NCBI GenBank assembly: GCA_025210295.1 | Contig: JAOASC010000033.1 | Coordinates: 124,001-188,000, forward strand | Source: Flavobacteriales bacterium | Lineage (GTDB): Bacteria; Bacteroidota; Bacteroidia; Flavobacteriales_D; Parvicellaceae | Length of the DNA stretch: 64,000 nt | Direction: 5' to 3' | Notes under the pieces: generated by a model | Told to the model about the DNA's origin: nothing | Seen by the model: the letters and a program-made list of their open reading frames with translations, nothing else | The model's database searches: none | Part shown: piece by piece, positions 18,083 to 27,459 of the stretch | Layout: each line of letters starts with the position of its first letter | Numbering within the stretch: the stretch's first letter is position 1 | Translations under genes and position numbers: made by a program

Positions 18083-18084
18083 AA

Positions 18085-18525
18085 TTAAATTTTTATTCTT
18101 CCTTTATCTACATAGAAATCACTTTCATTGGTTTTCCATGATAATAAAAGGTTGTAATAGCCTTCTGTAATTTTTTCTTTAGGAATCAGTTGAATATTTC
18201 CAGCTTCTTTAGAAAAAGAAAAATGTTTATCTAGTTTTCCATTTTCAGGGCGATAAAGGTGAATGACTCCATTGGTAACACTATCCATGCTAACCGAGTT
18301 AGGAAACTCAATCGCTAAGAATTGTTGATCAACACTAATTTTAATCTGATCTTTTATCGCTTTACTGTTTTTTATTGCTTGAATTTTTTGTTCAAACTTT
18401 ACCCCTTCTTCGTAGTAGTTTTCTTCTACTAAATCGCTAGATGTACGAATCATTGTTATTACCATAAACATGAAGTATGATATAAACAAAACAATAGCGA
18501 TTACAATTCCTTTTCCCCAGTTCAT
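18085..18525 (-). CDS. ccoH: FixH/CcoH family cbb3 assembly protein
   Basis: 146 residues with one N-terminal membrane segment (about 5-27) and a periplasmic beta domain. The FixH pattern is visible as NWGKGIVIAIVLFISYFMFMV and DLVEENYYEEGVKFEQKI. CcoH is needed for assembly or stability of cbb3 oxidase in proteobacteria. It lies 11 bp after ccoG and 2 bp before the SafE gene, all on the minus strand. Confidence 0.88.
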   Translation of the reverse strand: MNWGKGIVIAIVLFISYFMFMVITMIRTSSDLVEENYYEEGVKFEQKIQAIKNSKAIKDQIKISVDQQFLAIEFPNSVSMDSVTNGVIHLYRPENGKLDKHFSFSKEAGNIQLIPKEKITEGYYNLLLSWKTNESDFYVDKGRIKI

Positions 18526-18536
18526 AGTTTCTTTTT

Positions 18537-19943
18537 TTAAAGTGTTGGTCCCATAAAGGTAGTTCTTACTTTTGAAATAAGTTTACCATCTCCATAAACA
18601 CCAATAATAAATACCATTTTACCTGCATCAATATCAAACTCTTTTTTCTTCATAATGATGGCAAAGTTTTTCTTTAATTCTGTTTGAGGCTCTAAGGTAA
18701 ATTCAATTGGTGGAATTTCTCCATTTCCTTCAAGAATTTTTAAGGTAACTTTTTTGGTGTCTTTAGTCTTGTTTACAAGTCCTAAATTGTAAGTATTACT
18801 AATTCTTGTATCATCAACCTTTTGGAAAGTGGTTCCTCTTAATCTTGTAATTGTACTTTCAAAATCACTTCTTGTAATCGTTAAATAACCTAATACTCCT
18901 ACTATGATCACTAATACAACAGAATAAGCCAATGTTCTAATGTTCCATTGAAATCCTTTTTCACCTGTTTCAATACCCTCCTCAGAGATATAGCCGATAA
19001 GCCCTTTTTCAAGGCCTACGCTTTCCATCATAAAGTCACAAGCATCCATACAAGCGGTACAGTTTACACATTCTAATTGAGTTCCGTTACGAATATCAAT
19101 TCCTGTTGGGCAAACATGAATACATTGTTTACAATCGATACAATCTCCTTTTCCAAGAGCTTTACGGTCTTCATTTTTTCTAAATTTAGCTCTTCCCTTT
19201 TCTCCTTCCCCTCTTTTGTGATCATAGGCTACATTAATTGACTTGCCATCTAATAGTACCCCTTGCAATCTTCCATAAGGACAAATTGTGGTACAAACTT
19301 GCTCTCTTAAGAATGCAAAAACACCGTAGAAAACGGATGAAAAAATAATAATGGCAACTAAACCTCCAACATGATTAAGCGGGTTGTCTAATTGTATTTC
19401 AATCAGTTTTTCTGCTCCAATAATATAAGCTAAGAATGTATTGGCGATTAAAAATGAAATTAGCCAGAAAATGGTATGCTTCAGTACTTTTTTAAAAGTC
19501 TTTTTACCATCCCAAGGAGCTTTGTTTAACTTTTTCTGTTTGGTCCAATCTCCCTCAATTACATATTCTATTCTTCGGAATATCATTTCCATAAAAATAG
19601 TTTGAGGGCAGGCCCAACCACAAAATAAACGTCCAAAAACGACTGTAAATAAAGAAATAAAGACAACAGCACCAATCATTGATAAGGCAAAAATGTGAAA
19701 GTCCTGAGGCCAAAATATTTTACCAAAAACGATAAACTTACGTTCCAAAATATTGAATAGCAATAAAGGTTCTCCTCCTATTTTAATGTGAGGAGCTGCA
19801 AATAAAAAGGCGATTAATGTGTAAGCAAAAACCTGTCTGTAGTTAAAGTATTTACCACTTACTTTTTTAGGGTAAACCCATACGCGTTTTCCATCTTTAT
19901 CGACAGTAGAAATGCCATCCCTAAATTCTTCGTTGTTTGCCAT
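18537..19943 (-). CDS. ccoG: CcoG cytochrome c oxidase accessory protein (4Fe-4S)
   Basis: 468-residue membrane iron-sulfur protein involved in cbb3 oxidase maturation; in proteobacteria it acts as a copper reductase. Several membrane segments (about residues 35-55, 85-105, 155-175, 190-210, 335-355) surround a CGWACPQT motif and a double 4Fe-4S ferredoxin stretch (CIDCKQCIHVCP, then CVNCTACMDACD). The C-terminal periplasmic part (about 370-468) is an Ig-like domain. It begins its own transcription unit after the ccoP terminator. Confidence 0.93.
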   Translation of the reverse strand: MANNEEFRDGISTVDKDGKRVWVYPKKVSGKYFNYRQVFAYTLIAFLFAAPHIKIGGEPLLLFNILERKFIVFGKIFWPQDFHIFALSMIGAVVFISLFTVVFGRLFCGWACPQTIFMEMIFRRIEYVIEGDWTKQKKLNKAPWDGKKTFKKVLKHTIFWLISFLIANTFLAYIIGAEKLIEIQLDNPLNHVGGLVAIIIFSSVFYGVFAFLREQVCTTICPYGRLQGVLLDGKSINVAYDHKRGEGEKGRAKFRKNEDRKALGKGDCIDCKQCIHVCPTGIDIRNGTQLECVNCTACMDACDFMMESVGLEKGLIGYISEEGIETGEKGFQWNIRTLAYSVVLVIIVGVLGYLTITRSDFESTITRLRGTTFQKVDDTRISNTYNLGLVNKTKDTKKVTLKILEGNGEIPPIEFTLEPQTELKKNFAIIMKKKEFDIDAGKMVFIIGVYGDGKLISKVRTTFMGPTL

Positions 19944-20143
19944 AATTTATTGGTATTATTAGACCTATACAAAGTTGGTTAATATCCAGTATAAAAGTAT
20001 GTAACTTTCGTTGCATAAAAAACTGTATTTGTATAGTTAAAAAACTGCTAAAAGTCAGCGTTTATATTTATTGTAAGTCTTTGTTGCCTAGTTGTTTAAA
20101 CTTTTGTTAAAGAAGTGTTAAAGAGCAATTGGATAAAATAAAA

Positions 20144-20171
20144 AAGCCACTCTAACCTTTTAGAGTGGCTT
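20144..20171 (-). terminator. Rho-independent terminator after ccoP
   Basis: Perfect 12-base inverted repeat (20144-20155 with 20160-20171) around a 4-base loop. On the minus strand it is followed by a T-rich run. It lies 25 bases past the ccoP stop and separates the ccoISNOQP unit from ccoGH. The rest of the 250-base gap to ccoG is AT-rich, without a recognisable gene. Confidence 0.85.
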
Positions 20172-20195
20172 CTGTTACTTAAACCTTGTAGTCAA

Positions 20196-21332
20196 TTATT
20201 TCATTAAGTCTCCCTCTGGAGCTTTTCCTTCTTTAAAGTCTAAAGAATGGATAAATGAAGCTAATTGTTGAATTTGCTTTTCGTTAAATTTACTTTTATG
20301 CTCTGGCATTCCATTTGGACGACCATCGCTAATCGAAGTAAAAATATCTCCAGCTGTTCCACCGTATAACCAGTATTTATCAGTTAAGTTTGGTCCAACC
20401 GAACCTTCACCGTCAGCCATATGACATACTTTACATGTTCCGTCATAAAGCTCTTTACCAGCTGCTATTTCAGCTTCTTCAGTTAAGAAAGTCACTGTCT
20501 CAGCAGAGATTAACAAGTTATTCGCTTTTTTGTATTCGTACACATCTTTTTCCGATTGTGCCATTTCCATAACATAAGCTTCTTCTTGTAATGGCCAAAC
20601 TTTAAATGTTTGATACATTCCCCAGTAGATGACTGAGAAAATGATTGTTCCATAGAACATCCATACCCACCATGGTGGTAGTACGTTGTCTAGCTCTTTA
20701 ATTCCATCATAATCATGATCTAAAAGAATAGCGTCCTCATTTTCGATAGCTACAGATTTTGTTAGGAAACCAAAACCTTCTTCTTCATACTCAATTTGAT
20801 TTTCACCTCCTTGGTTTTTAAGTGCTTTAACTCCATTAACAAGAACCAGTAAAGCAATAACTAAGAATCCAATGATTGATAATAAGAAAACGAGTGTTCC
20901 ATTGCTCATTGGTGTTGGTGCTGGAGTTGAATCAGCTGCAACATTTTCTCCTCCTTTTGGTTCTTCAACGGTAACAGGAGGTGGAGGATTATCAACATAA
21001 TCAAAAATAGCGTCAACATCTTCTTTACTTAAATGTGCCATTGGCGACATTGCCGCTGGAGAGAAATCCCATACCGCAGCAGCCATTTTAGATTTTCCGC
21101 TTTCGTATAAGTCATTTGGGTTAGCAATCCATTCATAAAGCATTTCTGCTTCTCCTGCTTCTTCCCATTTTGCTTTTGCTCCCTCTAATTTAGGACCAAT
21201 AGATTTTTTATCTATCTTATGACAAGCAGCACAATTTTGTTTGAATAATTTTGCTCCGTCTTGTGCATTTACCGTAAACAAGGCCGATAAAAACACTGAT
21301 AGTACAAGAATTCCTTTGTTATATTTTTTCAT
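20196..21332 (-). CDS. ccoP: cbb3 oxidase subunit III (CcoP) with an extra N-terminal cytochrome c domain
   Basis: 378-residue electron-entry subunit of the cbb3 oxidase. After a signal peptide (to NAQ, residue 24) comes a cytochrome c domain with CAACH at 34-38. Next is a Pro/Ala-rich linker, a membrane helix (about 145-166), then a CcoP N-terminal-type segment (LPPWWVWMFYGTIIFSVIYWGMY, about 218-240). A second cytochrome c domain follows with CKVCH at 300-304 and an axial Met in NGMPEH. One heme domain lies on each side of the helices, unlike the tandem C-terminal pair of proteobacterial CcoP. Four-gene spacing with ccoQ (28 bp) supports one transcript. Confidence 0.93.
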   Translation of the reverse strand: MKKYNKGILVLSVFLSALFTVNAQDGAKLFKQNCAACHKIDKKSIGPKLEGAKAKWEEAGEAEMLYEWIANPNDLYESGKSKMAAAVWDFSPAAMSPMAHLSKEDVDAIFDYVDNPPPPVTVEEPKGGENVAADSTPAPTPMSNGTLVFLLSIIGFLVIALLVLVNGVKALKNQGGENQIEYEEEGFGFLTKSVAIENEDAILLDHDYDGIKELDNVLPPWWVWMFYGTIIFSVIYWGMYQTFKVWPLQEEAYVMEMAQSEKDVYEYKKANNLLISAETVTFLTEEAEIAAGKELYDGTCKVCHMADGEGSVGPNLTDKYWLYGGTAGDIFTSISDGRPNGMPEHKSKFNEKQIQQLASFIHSLDFKEGKAPEGDLMK

Positions 21333-21360
21333 TTTCTTCGTATTTAAATTTTTAACTCTA

Positions 21361-21531
21361 CTAATCGTCAGATAATGGAATTTGTTCTAGAGTTTCTACT
21401 CTTTTCTTATCTACTCTTAGCGCCCAAATTAACACCCCTGTGAAGAAGGTTATAAATATGACTAGCGATATAACAGGGTATATTTCAACCCCGTCAATTG
21501 TCGCTAAATTATCTTTTATAAATCTTAACAT
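21361..21531 (-). CDS. ccoQ: cbb3 oxidase small subunit CcoQ/FixQ-like
   Basis: 56-residue single-helix protein between ccoNO and ccoP. It translates as MLRFIKDNLATIDGVEIYP, then a membrane segment (about residues 18-38) ending in IWALR, and a charged tail ending IPLSDD. Position (10 bp after ccoNO, 28 bp before ccoP), size and topology match CcoQ. CcoQ stabilises the core oxidase complex in other bacteria. Confidence 0.88.
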   Translation of the reverse strand: MLRFIKDNLATIDGVEIYPVISLVIFITFFTGVLIWALRVDKKRVETLEQIPLSDD

Positions 21532-21541
21532 ATCGTTTGTA

Positions 21542-23707
21542 TTATTCTTCGATTTCTTCTGCTTTAATGTCTTTTCCTAATCTTTGTAGGTAAGCAACTA
21601 ACGCAACGATCTCTTTAGATTTAACACTTTCTATTGCAGCAGCTTGATCTTCTTCAGAGTCATCAGCTTTAATCTTTGTAACAATGTTTGTTGCAATTTC
21701 TAAAGCTTGCTCTTCTAAGTCGGCCATTGCTTTTTCTTCGTAACCTTCTTCATAAGGTACACCAAGTGTACGCATCGCTGAAATTTTACCTTGTAATAAA
21801 GAAAGATCCATTTCGTCTTCGATAATCCAAGGATAAGCTGGCATCAATGATCCTGGAGACATGTCTTTAGGAACTTTCATGTGTTTGTAGTGCCAGTCAT
21901 CACCTCTTTTTCCTCCTTCACGAGCTAAATCTGGTCCAGTTCTTTTAGATCCCCATAAGTGTGGATGATCGTAAACAAACTCCCCTGATTTAGAATATTC
22001 ACCGTAACGAACGGTCTCAAAACGAACAGGTCTAATCATTTGCGAGTGACAGTTGTTACATCCCTCTCTAATATAAATATCACGTCCTTCTAATTCTAAT
22101 GGAGTATATGGTTTTACACTTGCAATAGTAGGAATGTTTGAATCTACAATAGATACTGGAATAATTTGTACAACCCCACCAATCGCAACAGCTACTAATG
22201 CTAAAATTGTAAACTTAATTGGTTTTCTTTCAATAGCTCCGTGCCAACCTTCGTTTGCAAAACGGTGTTTTTTGTTTAATGGAGCAGCTTCTGCAGCTTC
22301 TTCTGGTAAGAATTCTCCTACGGCAGCAGTTTTAAATAAGTTGTAAGTACCTATGATAGCTCCAACTAGATAAATTAACCCACCAAATGCTCTCATAGTA
22401 TAAAGCGGTGCTAATTGTGTAACTGTATCTAAGAACTCACCGTGAACTAAAGTTCCATCAGGATTAAACTCTTGCCACATTAATCCTTGAACAAATCCAG
22501 CCCAGTACATAGGTAATGCCCAGAATAAGATTCCTAACGTAGCAACCCAGAAGTGAACATTAGCTAATTTAGTAGAGTATAATTTTGTTTTCCACATTTT
22601 AGGGAATAACCAGTATAACATACCAAAAGTCATCATCCCATTCCATCCTAATCCACCTACGTGAACGTGAGCAACAGTCCAATCTGTAAAGTGAGAAATA
22701 ATGTTTACGTTTTTAAGTGATAACATTGGTCCTTCAAATGTTGACATCCCGTATGCTGTAATGGCAACAACCATAAACTTTAATACCACATTATCTCTTA
22801 CTTTATCCCAAGCACCTCTCAATGTTAATAATCCATTTAACATACCTCCCCAAGATGGAGCAATCAACATTACTGAAAATACAGTACCTAAAGATTGTGC
22901 CCATTCTGGTAAAGAAGTGTATAATAAGTGGTGAGGTCCAGCCCAGATATATAAGAAAATTAATGCCCAGAAGTGAATAATCGATAATCTGTATGAGTAT
23001 ACAGGTCTGTTAGCCGCTTTAGGAACAAAGTAGTACATTAACCCTAAGTAAGGAGTTGTTAAGAAGAATGCTACGGCATTATGTCCATACCACCATTGTA
23101 CTAAGGCATCCTGAACTCCTGAATACCAAGAATAACTTTTCATGAAAGAAATTGGTAATTCGAATGAGTTGAAGATATGCAACATTGCAACTGTAATGAA
23201 TGTAGCGATATAGAACCAAATAGCAACATACATGTGTTGAACCCTTCTCTTCAAAATTGTCCAAATCATGTTGGCACCAAAAGCAACCCACATTAATGCA
23301 ATTAAAATATCAATCCACCACTCTAGCTCTGCATATTCCTTACTAGAAGTATATCCTAAAGGAAGCGTTACTGCAGCACATACAATGATAAATTGCCATC
23401 CCCAGAAGTTAATATTACTCAATGCGTCACTAGCCATTCTAGTTTTTAATAAACGCTGTAGTGAGTAGTAAACACCTGTGAAAATACCATTTCCTACAAA
23501 TGCAAAAATCACAGCATTAGTGTGTAATGGACGAATACGACCAAATGAAAGAATTTTAATATTCAAATAGTCATTAAAAAACTGTGGGAAAGCTAGCCAA
23601 GAGGCAGCAATTAACCCTACTAACATCCCTACGACACCCCAGATAAGTGTTGCATATGCAAACTTCTTTACAATCTTGTTGTCGTAATTAAACTTTTCTA
23701 GTTCCAT
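21542..23707 (-). CDS. ccoNO: Fused cbb3 oxidase subunits I and II (CcoN-CcoO)
   Basis: 721-residue fusion of the catalytic heme-copper subunit with the membrane-bound cytochrome c subunit of cbb3 oxidase. Residues about 1-470 are CcoN: RPLHTN (low-spin heme ligand), WWYGHNAV and GPHHLLYT (CuB ligands) and HVHVGG (heme b/b3 ligands). A linker and one helix (about 485-515) lead into CcoO, with CNNCH at 550-554 and MIRPVRFETVRYGEYS. Separate ccoN and ccoO genes are usual in proteobacteria; the fusion is known in Bacteroidota. Its ATG follows the ccoS stop directly (TAAATG). Confidence 0.96.
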   Translation of the reverse strand: MELEKFNYDNKIVKKFAYATLIWGVVGMLVGLIAASWLAFPQFFNDYLNIKILSFGRIRPLHTNAVIFAFVGNGIFTGVYYSLQRLLKTRMASDALSNINFWGWQFIIVCAAVTLPLGYTSSKEYAELEWWIDILIALMWVAFGANMIWTILKRRVQHMYVAIWFYIATFITVAMLHIFNSFELPISFMKSYSWYSGVQDALVQWWYGHNAVAFFLTTPYLGLMYYFVPKAANRPVYSYRLSIIHFWALIFLYIWAGPHHLLYTSLPEWAQSLGTVFSVMLIAPSWGGMLNGLLTLRGAWDKVRDNVVLKFMVVAITAYGMSTFEGPMLSLKNVNIISHFTDWTVAHVHVGGLGWNGMMTFGMLYWLFPKMWKTKLYSTKLANVHFWVATLGILFWALPMYWAGFVQGLMWQEFNPDGTLVHGEFLDTVTQLAPLYTMRAFGGLIYLVGAIIGTYNLFKTAAVGEFLPEEAAEAAPLNKKHRFANEGWHGAIERKPIKFTILALVAVAIGGVVQIIPVSIVDSNIPTIASVKPYTPLELEGRDIYIREGCNNCHSQMIRPVRFETVRYGEYSKSGEFVYDHPHLWGSKRTGPDLAREGGKRGDDWHYKHMKVPKDMSPGSLMPAYPWIIEDEMDLSLLQGKISAMRTLGVPYEEGYEEKAMADLEEQALEIATNIVTKIKADDSEEDQAAAIESVKSKEIVALVAYLQRLGKDIKAEEIEE

Positions 23708-23881
23708 TTACTTGTTTTTTTGGTTTATATTTTCTTTTTCGATTTCATCATCGAATAACATTCTTACAGATGGCGTGTAATCATCGTCAAATTGACCATC
23801 TTTTGTTGCCCAGAAAAAAGACACTAAAAAGAATAGCGCGATTGAAAAACTTACTCCTATCATTAAATAGATTATCCCCAT
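23708..23881 (-). CDS. ccoS: cbb3 oxidase maturation protein CcoS
   Basis: 57-residue protein translated as MGIIYLMIGVSFSIALFFLV..., followed by FFWATKDGQFDD. The membrane helix followed by the W-A-x-(K/R)-x-G-Q-(F/Y)-D-D signature is that of CcoS (FixS). CcoS is needed to insert redox cofactors into the oxidase. It lies between ccoI (75 bp) and ccoNO (0 bp), the usual neighbourhood. Confidence 0.92.
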   Translation of the reverse strand: MGIIYLMIGVSFSIALFFLVSFFWATKDGQFDDDYTPSVRMLFDDEIEKENINQKNK

Positions 23882-23956
23882 GATGACATTTTAATGACAA
23901 AAATAGAACCTATTAACTATTTTTAACATCTTGTTCAATCATGTAATAACATGATT

Positions 23957-26353
23957 TTAGTCAGTTTTGAATTTTCTACGGGTATAAATGGCAATAGAAA
24001 AGGTAGTAAGTAATACCACAGAAATTGAGCTTACTGGCATTAGAATTGCTGCTACTAAGGGAGTTAGGAAATTAAAGACAGCGAAAGATAACCCGATAAT
24101 GTTATAAAGCAATGAAAAAGCATAGCTCATCTTTAATGTCGTAATACTGTATTTTCCTAAGTCTAAAAATAAAGGTAGGTGGTGCAATCTTCTGGCATCT
24201 AAAATTCCATCACATGCTGGTGAAAAATTATAGACGTCATCAGAAATAACAATTCCAACATCACTTTGTTTTAGTGCTCCAGCATCATTTAGACCATCGC
24301 CTAGCATCAGTACTGTTTTTCCTTTGGTTTTTAGTTTCTTAATGTACTCAAGTTTGTCTATAGGTTGCTGATTAAAGTGAAGTTGGTTTTCATTGGGGAA
24401 GTATTTTTTTAGGTTTTCTAATTCACTGTTATTGTCACCAGAAAGAACATGCAGATTGTATTGTTCTCCCAACTCTTTGATAATCGATAAAAATTCTTTT
24501 CTATACTCGTTTTCTATTTTATAGTAACCAATATAATTCGCTCCATATTTAATGTGTACCTCTGAGGCTAACGAGTCACTTTGGGGAACACCAACCCATG
24601 AGCGAGATCCAATTAACAATAATGTGCCATTAACGGTTCCTTGGATTCCTTTTCCAGCAACTTCTTGGTAGTCTTCAACAATACTGGGTTTTGAGTGTTT
24701 GCTTTTAAGATGGTTGTATAGCGCAACACTTAAAGGGTGAGAAGAGTTCCGTACCAATGAGAAGATAGCGCGCTCTTTTTCTGGAGTAAGTTCTTCTCCA
24801 ATAAAAGTTTGTTTTGAAGTGTTTCCAGTAGTTATTGTCCCTGTTTTATCAAAAACAATATCGGTAACTCTTCCCATTTGTTCAATGGCATCAGCATTTT
24901 TTAAATACAATTTTTTTCTTCCTGCTGCTCTTAGTGCGTTCCCAAAAGTAAAAGGAATAGAGAGTGCTAGTGCACATGGGCAGGCTACAATTAGTACAGC
25001 AGTGATAATATTAATCACATTAGAGGGATCTATAAAGTACCAAATTATACCTGTAATAGCTGCAATAATAATGATGATAAAAATAAAAACCTGGCTTAAA
25101 CGGTCTGTAAGTGCTTTAAGGGAGCCTTTGTCTTCTTCCTCTTTATCAAAAGCTTTTTGATTCCATAGTTGTGTAAGGTAGCTTTGTTCTACTTTTTTCA
25201 GAATTTTTAATTCTATCGCATCTCCTACTTGCTTTCCTCCTGCAAAAATTTCTTCTCCTTTATATTTGACTATAGGCTTTGATTCTCCAGTAACAAAGCT
25301 ATAATCAATTCTAGCTTTTTCGGACTTAAGAATGGCATCAGCAGGGATTATTTCTTCATTTTTAATCAAAATGATGTCTCCCTCTTCAATGTTATTAAGG
25401 GGTACAATCTCTTCTGAATCTTCTTTTATTTTGGTAACAGCCAAAGGAAAGTAAGATTTATAATCCCTCTCAAACGATAAAGCTTGATAAGTTTTATTTT
25501 GGAAGAGTTTACCGATTAACAAAAAGAGTACAAAACCAGCGAACGAGTCCATGTATCCTGGTCCATTGTTGCTAAAAATGTCGTAGACACTTCTTGCATA
25601 AAGCACCAAAATTCCTAAAGTAATAGGAACATCAAGGTTGAGTGTTTTTGCACGCAATGCTTTAAAAGCTGATGTCCAATAGTCTTTTGCTGAGAAAAGA
25701 ATAATAGGGATTGAAAACCCAAAAATTAACCAAGCAAAAAACGCTCTAAACTCCAAAAAAGAGCTATCAAAGTTTAAGTATTCAGGGAAACTGAATAACA
25801 TGATGTTACTAAAACAAAACCCTGCGACCCCCAACTTATAAAACATGGCTTTAGAGGTCGATTTTTGTTTGTTTTCGTTGCCACCACTAAACTTTGGAGG
25901 ATAGCCTATTTTGTCGAGTAATGTCGCCAATTCTTGGAAAGAAACAATACTAATATTAAAGGTAATGGACGCTTCTTTTTTAACAAAGTTGACCTCGGAA
26001 GAAAGGACTCCATTATTTAATTTGTGAAGATTCTCCAATAACCAAATACATGAGCTACAATGAATTTCAGGTAAGAACAGTCGAACCTTTCTAAGATCAC
26101 CTTCTCTAAAATCAAAGATGTCGTTGGCTATTTCCTCGATGTCGAGAAATTTGTATTTATCTGAATTACTAAAAGAAGGTTTTATCCCAGGAGTGTTCTC
26201 AAGTTCGTAGTAATTATCTAGGTTGGTATTGTTGATAATTTCAAAAACAGTCTTACAGCCATTACAACAAAAACATTTGTCCTCTAGTTGTATAGGTTCT
26301 GCACCACAATCATCTCCACAATGATAACATTTATGTTCTGCATTTGTACTCAA
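23957..26353 (-). CDS. ccoI: Copper-transporting P1B-type ATPase of the cbb3 locus (CcoI)
   Basis: 798-residue heavy-metal P-type ATPase that moves copper out of the cytoplasm for oxidase assembly. The N-terminus has a Cys-rich metal-binding domain (C9, C12, C16, C27, C29, C30, C33) of the type seen before CcoI/FixI HMA domains. An HMA domain with HCSSC follows near residue 100. Further motifs are the TGES actuator loop, CPC in VACPCALALS, the phosphorylation site DKTGT and GDGLNDAGAL. Context makes CcoI more likely than CopA. The start is TTG at 26351-26353; the next ATG in frame would remove part of the Cys-rich domain. Confidence 0.93.
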   Translation of the reverse strand: MSTNAEHKCYHCGDDCGAEPIQLEDKCFCCNGCKTVFEIINNTNLDNYYELENTPGIKPSFSNSDKYKFLDIEEIANDIFDFREGDLRKVRLFLPEIHCSSCIWLLENLHKLNNGVLSSEVNFVKKEASITFNISIVSFQELATLLDKIGYPPKFSGGNENKQKSTSKAMFYKLGVAGFCFSNIMLFSFPEYLNFDSSFLEFRAFFAWLIFGFSIPIILFSAKDYWTSAFKALRAKTLNLDVPITLGILVLYARSVYDIFSNNGPGYMDSFAGFVLFLLIGKLFQNKTYQALSFERDYKSYFPLAVTKIKEDSEEIVPLNNIEEGDIILIKNEEIIPADAILKSEKARIDYSFVTGESKPIVKYKGEEIFAGGKQVGDAIELKILKKVEQSYLTQLWNQKAFDKEEEDKGSLKALTDRLSQVFIFIIIIIAAITGIIWYFIDPSNVINIITAVLIVACPCALALSIPFTFGNALRAAGRKKLYLKNADAIEQMGRVTDIVFDKTGTITTGNTSKQTFIGEELTPEKERAIFSLVRNSSHPLSVALYNHLKSKHSKPSIVEDYQEVAGKGIQGTVNGTLLLIGSRSWVGVPQSDSLASEVHIKYGANYIGYYKIENEYRKEFLSIIKELGEQYNLHVLSGDNNSELENLKKYFPNENQLHFNQQPIDKLEYIKKLKTKGKTVLMLGDGLNDAGALKQSDVGIVISDDVYNFSPACDGILDARRLHHLPLFLDLGKYSITTLKMSYAFSLLYNIIGLSFAVFNFLTPLVAAILMPVSSISVVLLTTFSIAIYTRRKFKTD

Positions 26354-26469
26354 GCTATTCTTTTAGATAAGAGCTGCAAAATTCAAAGAATTTAGCAAGT
26401 ATAAAAATAACAAAAATCAGGCTTTAAACTATATTATCTTATCCATATAGCTAAATTTTGAGTTGTTAC

Positions 26470-27459
26470 TTATTTAGAATACCATTGTTGAATGAGCTTT
26501 TCTGCAGGTTTACCCTGAGGGGTATAGCTGTTTTTGGGGAGGTCTCGAAGGTCAACGTCATTACCATACCATTTCCAAATAAATCCTCCAGCAACACAAT
26601 CTAGTTGATACACTTTTTCAAAAAAAACTTCATAACCATTGGTTTGATTGTTATAATTGGTGGGAATTTTTTTGTTGGATTCGATTTCCCATTGTTTACC
26701 TAAAGAAAAATCACAGCTTCGATAACCAAATTCAGTGAAGATAATGGATTTACCTTGTGTTGCTGAAAAGCGTTTGAGTTTAGGAGTTATTTTATCCCAT
26801 CCTTTCATTAAGTCTTGTTTTGATGGCGATTTTTTTAACGAAATGGGGAAATAGCCGTCTATACCAATGTAGTCTAGTTCTTTCCAAAAGGTAATGTTTT
26901 GATAATTATCCCAATTAGCTGCGTAAGTTAATTTCCCTTTATATATTTTTCGAATCCTTTTAATTAATTCAATAAAAAATAAACTGTCTTTTTGCGTGGC
27001 GGATTTCAGTTCAACACCTATACATAAAATGTCAATTTTGTTTTCTTCAGCAAATTGAGCAAAAATGAGCATTTTTTTAGCAAAGTTAACTTTCCATGTA
27101 TACCAATCTTTGGTGTTGAAATTTAACGTGCCTGCCCATCCAATATTCTCCACAAATATATGGGGTTTTAGCATGGTTTTTAATCCAGATTGTTGTGCAT
27201 CTTCGACAAGTTTTTTCAGGTTAATTCTATAATCTCCCCAATAGTTCCCTTCGATTTCATAATAAATTTCAGGACGATTTTCTTTCATTAAAAGATAGGG
27301 AGTTAGAGCAATGTAATTGGCGTTAATGGCGGTTAGTTTTTCTGAAATAACACCGTCAAATGACTTTTTCGATGAAACGATATTGACACCATTTATTTTC
27401 TGTCCTATGCAACCAATAGTAACAAGAAAAGCGGTCAATACTATCACTAGTTTATTCAT
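26470..27459 (-). CDS. GH113-like glycoside hydrolase, exported
   Basis: 329 residues, with a hydrophobic N-terminus ending in an IGC lipobox-like site (Cys 17). The body is a TIM barrel of the GH113/GH5-like clan. The likely acid/base is E150 in GVELKSA and the nucleophile E243 in FTEFGYRS. The sequence YIGIDGYFPI before the second Glu and the final WKWYGND support a retaining hydrolase. GH113 enzymes known so far are beta-mannanases, but distant members in Bacteroidota lack tested substrates. Its start overlaps the stop of the upstream lipoprotein by 4 bp. Confidence 0.82.
   Translation of the reverse strand: MNKLVIVLTAFLVTIGCIGQKINGVNIVSSKKSFDGVISEKLTAINANYIALTPYLLMKENRPEIYYEIEGNYWGDYRINLKKLVEDAQQSGLKTMLKPHIFVENIGWAGTLNFNTKDWYTWKVNFAKKMLIFAQFAEENKIDILCIGVELKSATQKDSLFFIELIKRIRKIYKGKLTYAANWDNYQNITFWKELDYIGIDGYFPISLKKSPSKQDLMKGWDKITPKLKRFSATQGKSIIFTEFGYRSCDFSLGKQWEIESNKKIPTNYNNQTNGYEVFFEKVYQLDCVAGGFIWKWYGNDVDLRDLPKNSYTPQGKPAEKLIQQWYSK

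Noticed and set aside
23079..23291. Open frame of 70 aa in another frame of ccoNO
   Set aside because: Overlaps conserved heme-ligand codons of CcoN; no independent support.
24819..25160. Open frame of 113 aa on the plus strand inside ccoI
   Set aside because: Antisense shadow of a well-supported ATPase gene; no start signal and no recognisable protein.
19944..26469. FNR-type box (TTGAT-N4-ATCAA) controlling the cbb3 genes
   Set aside because: Scanned the gaps before ccoG and ccoI by eye and found no convincing match.
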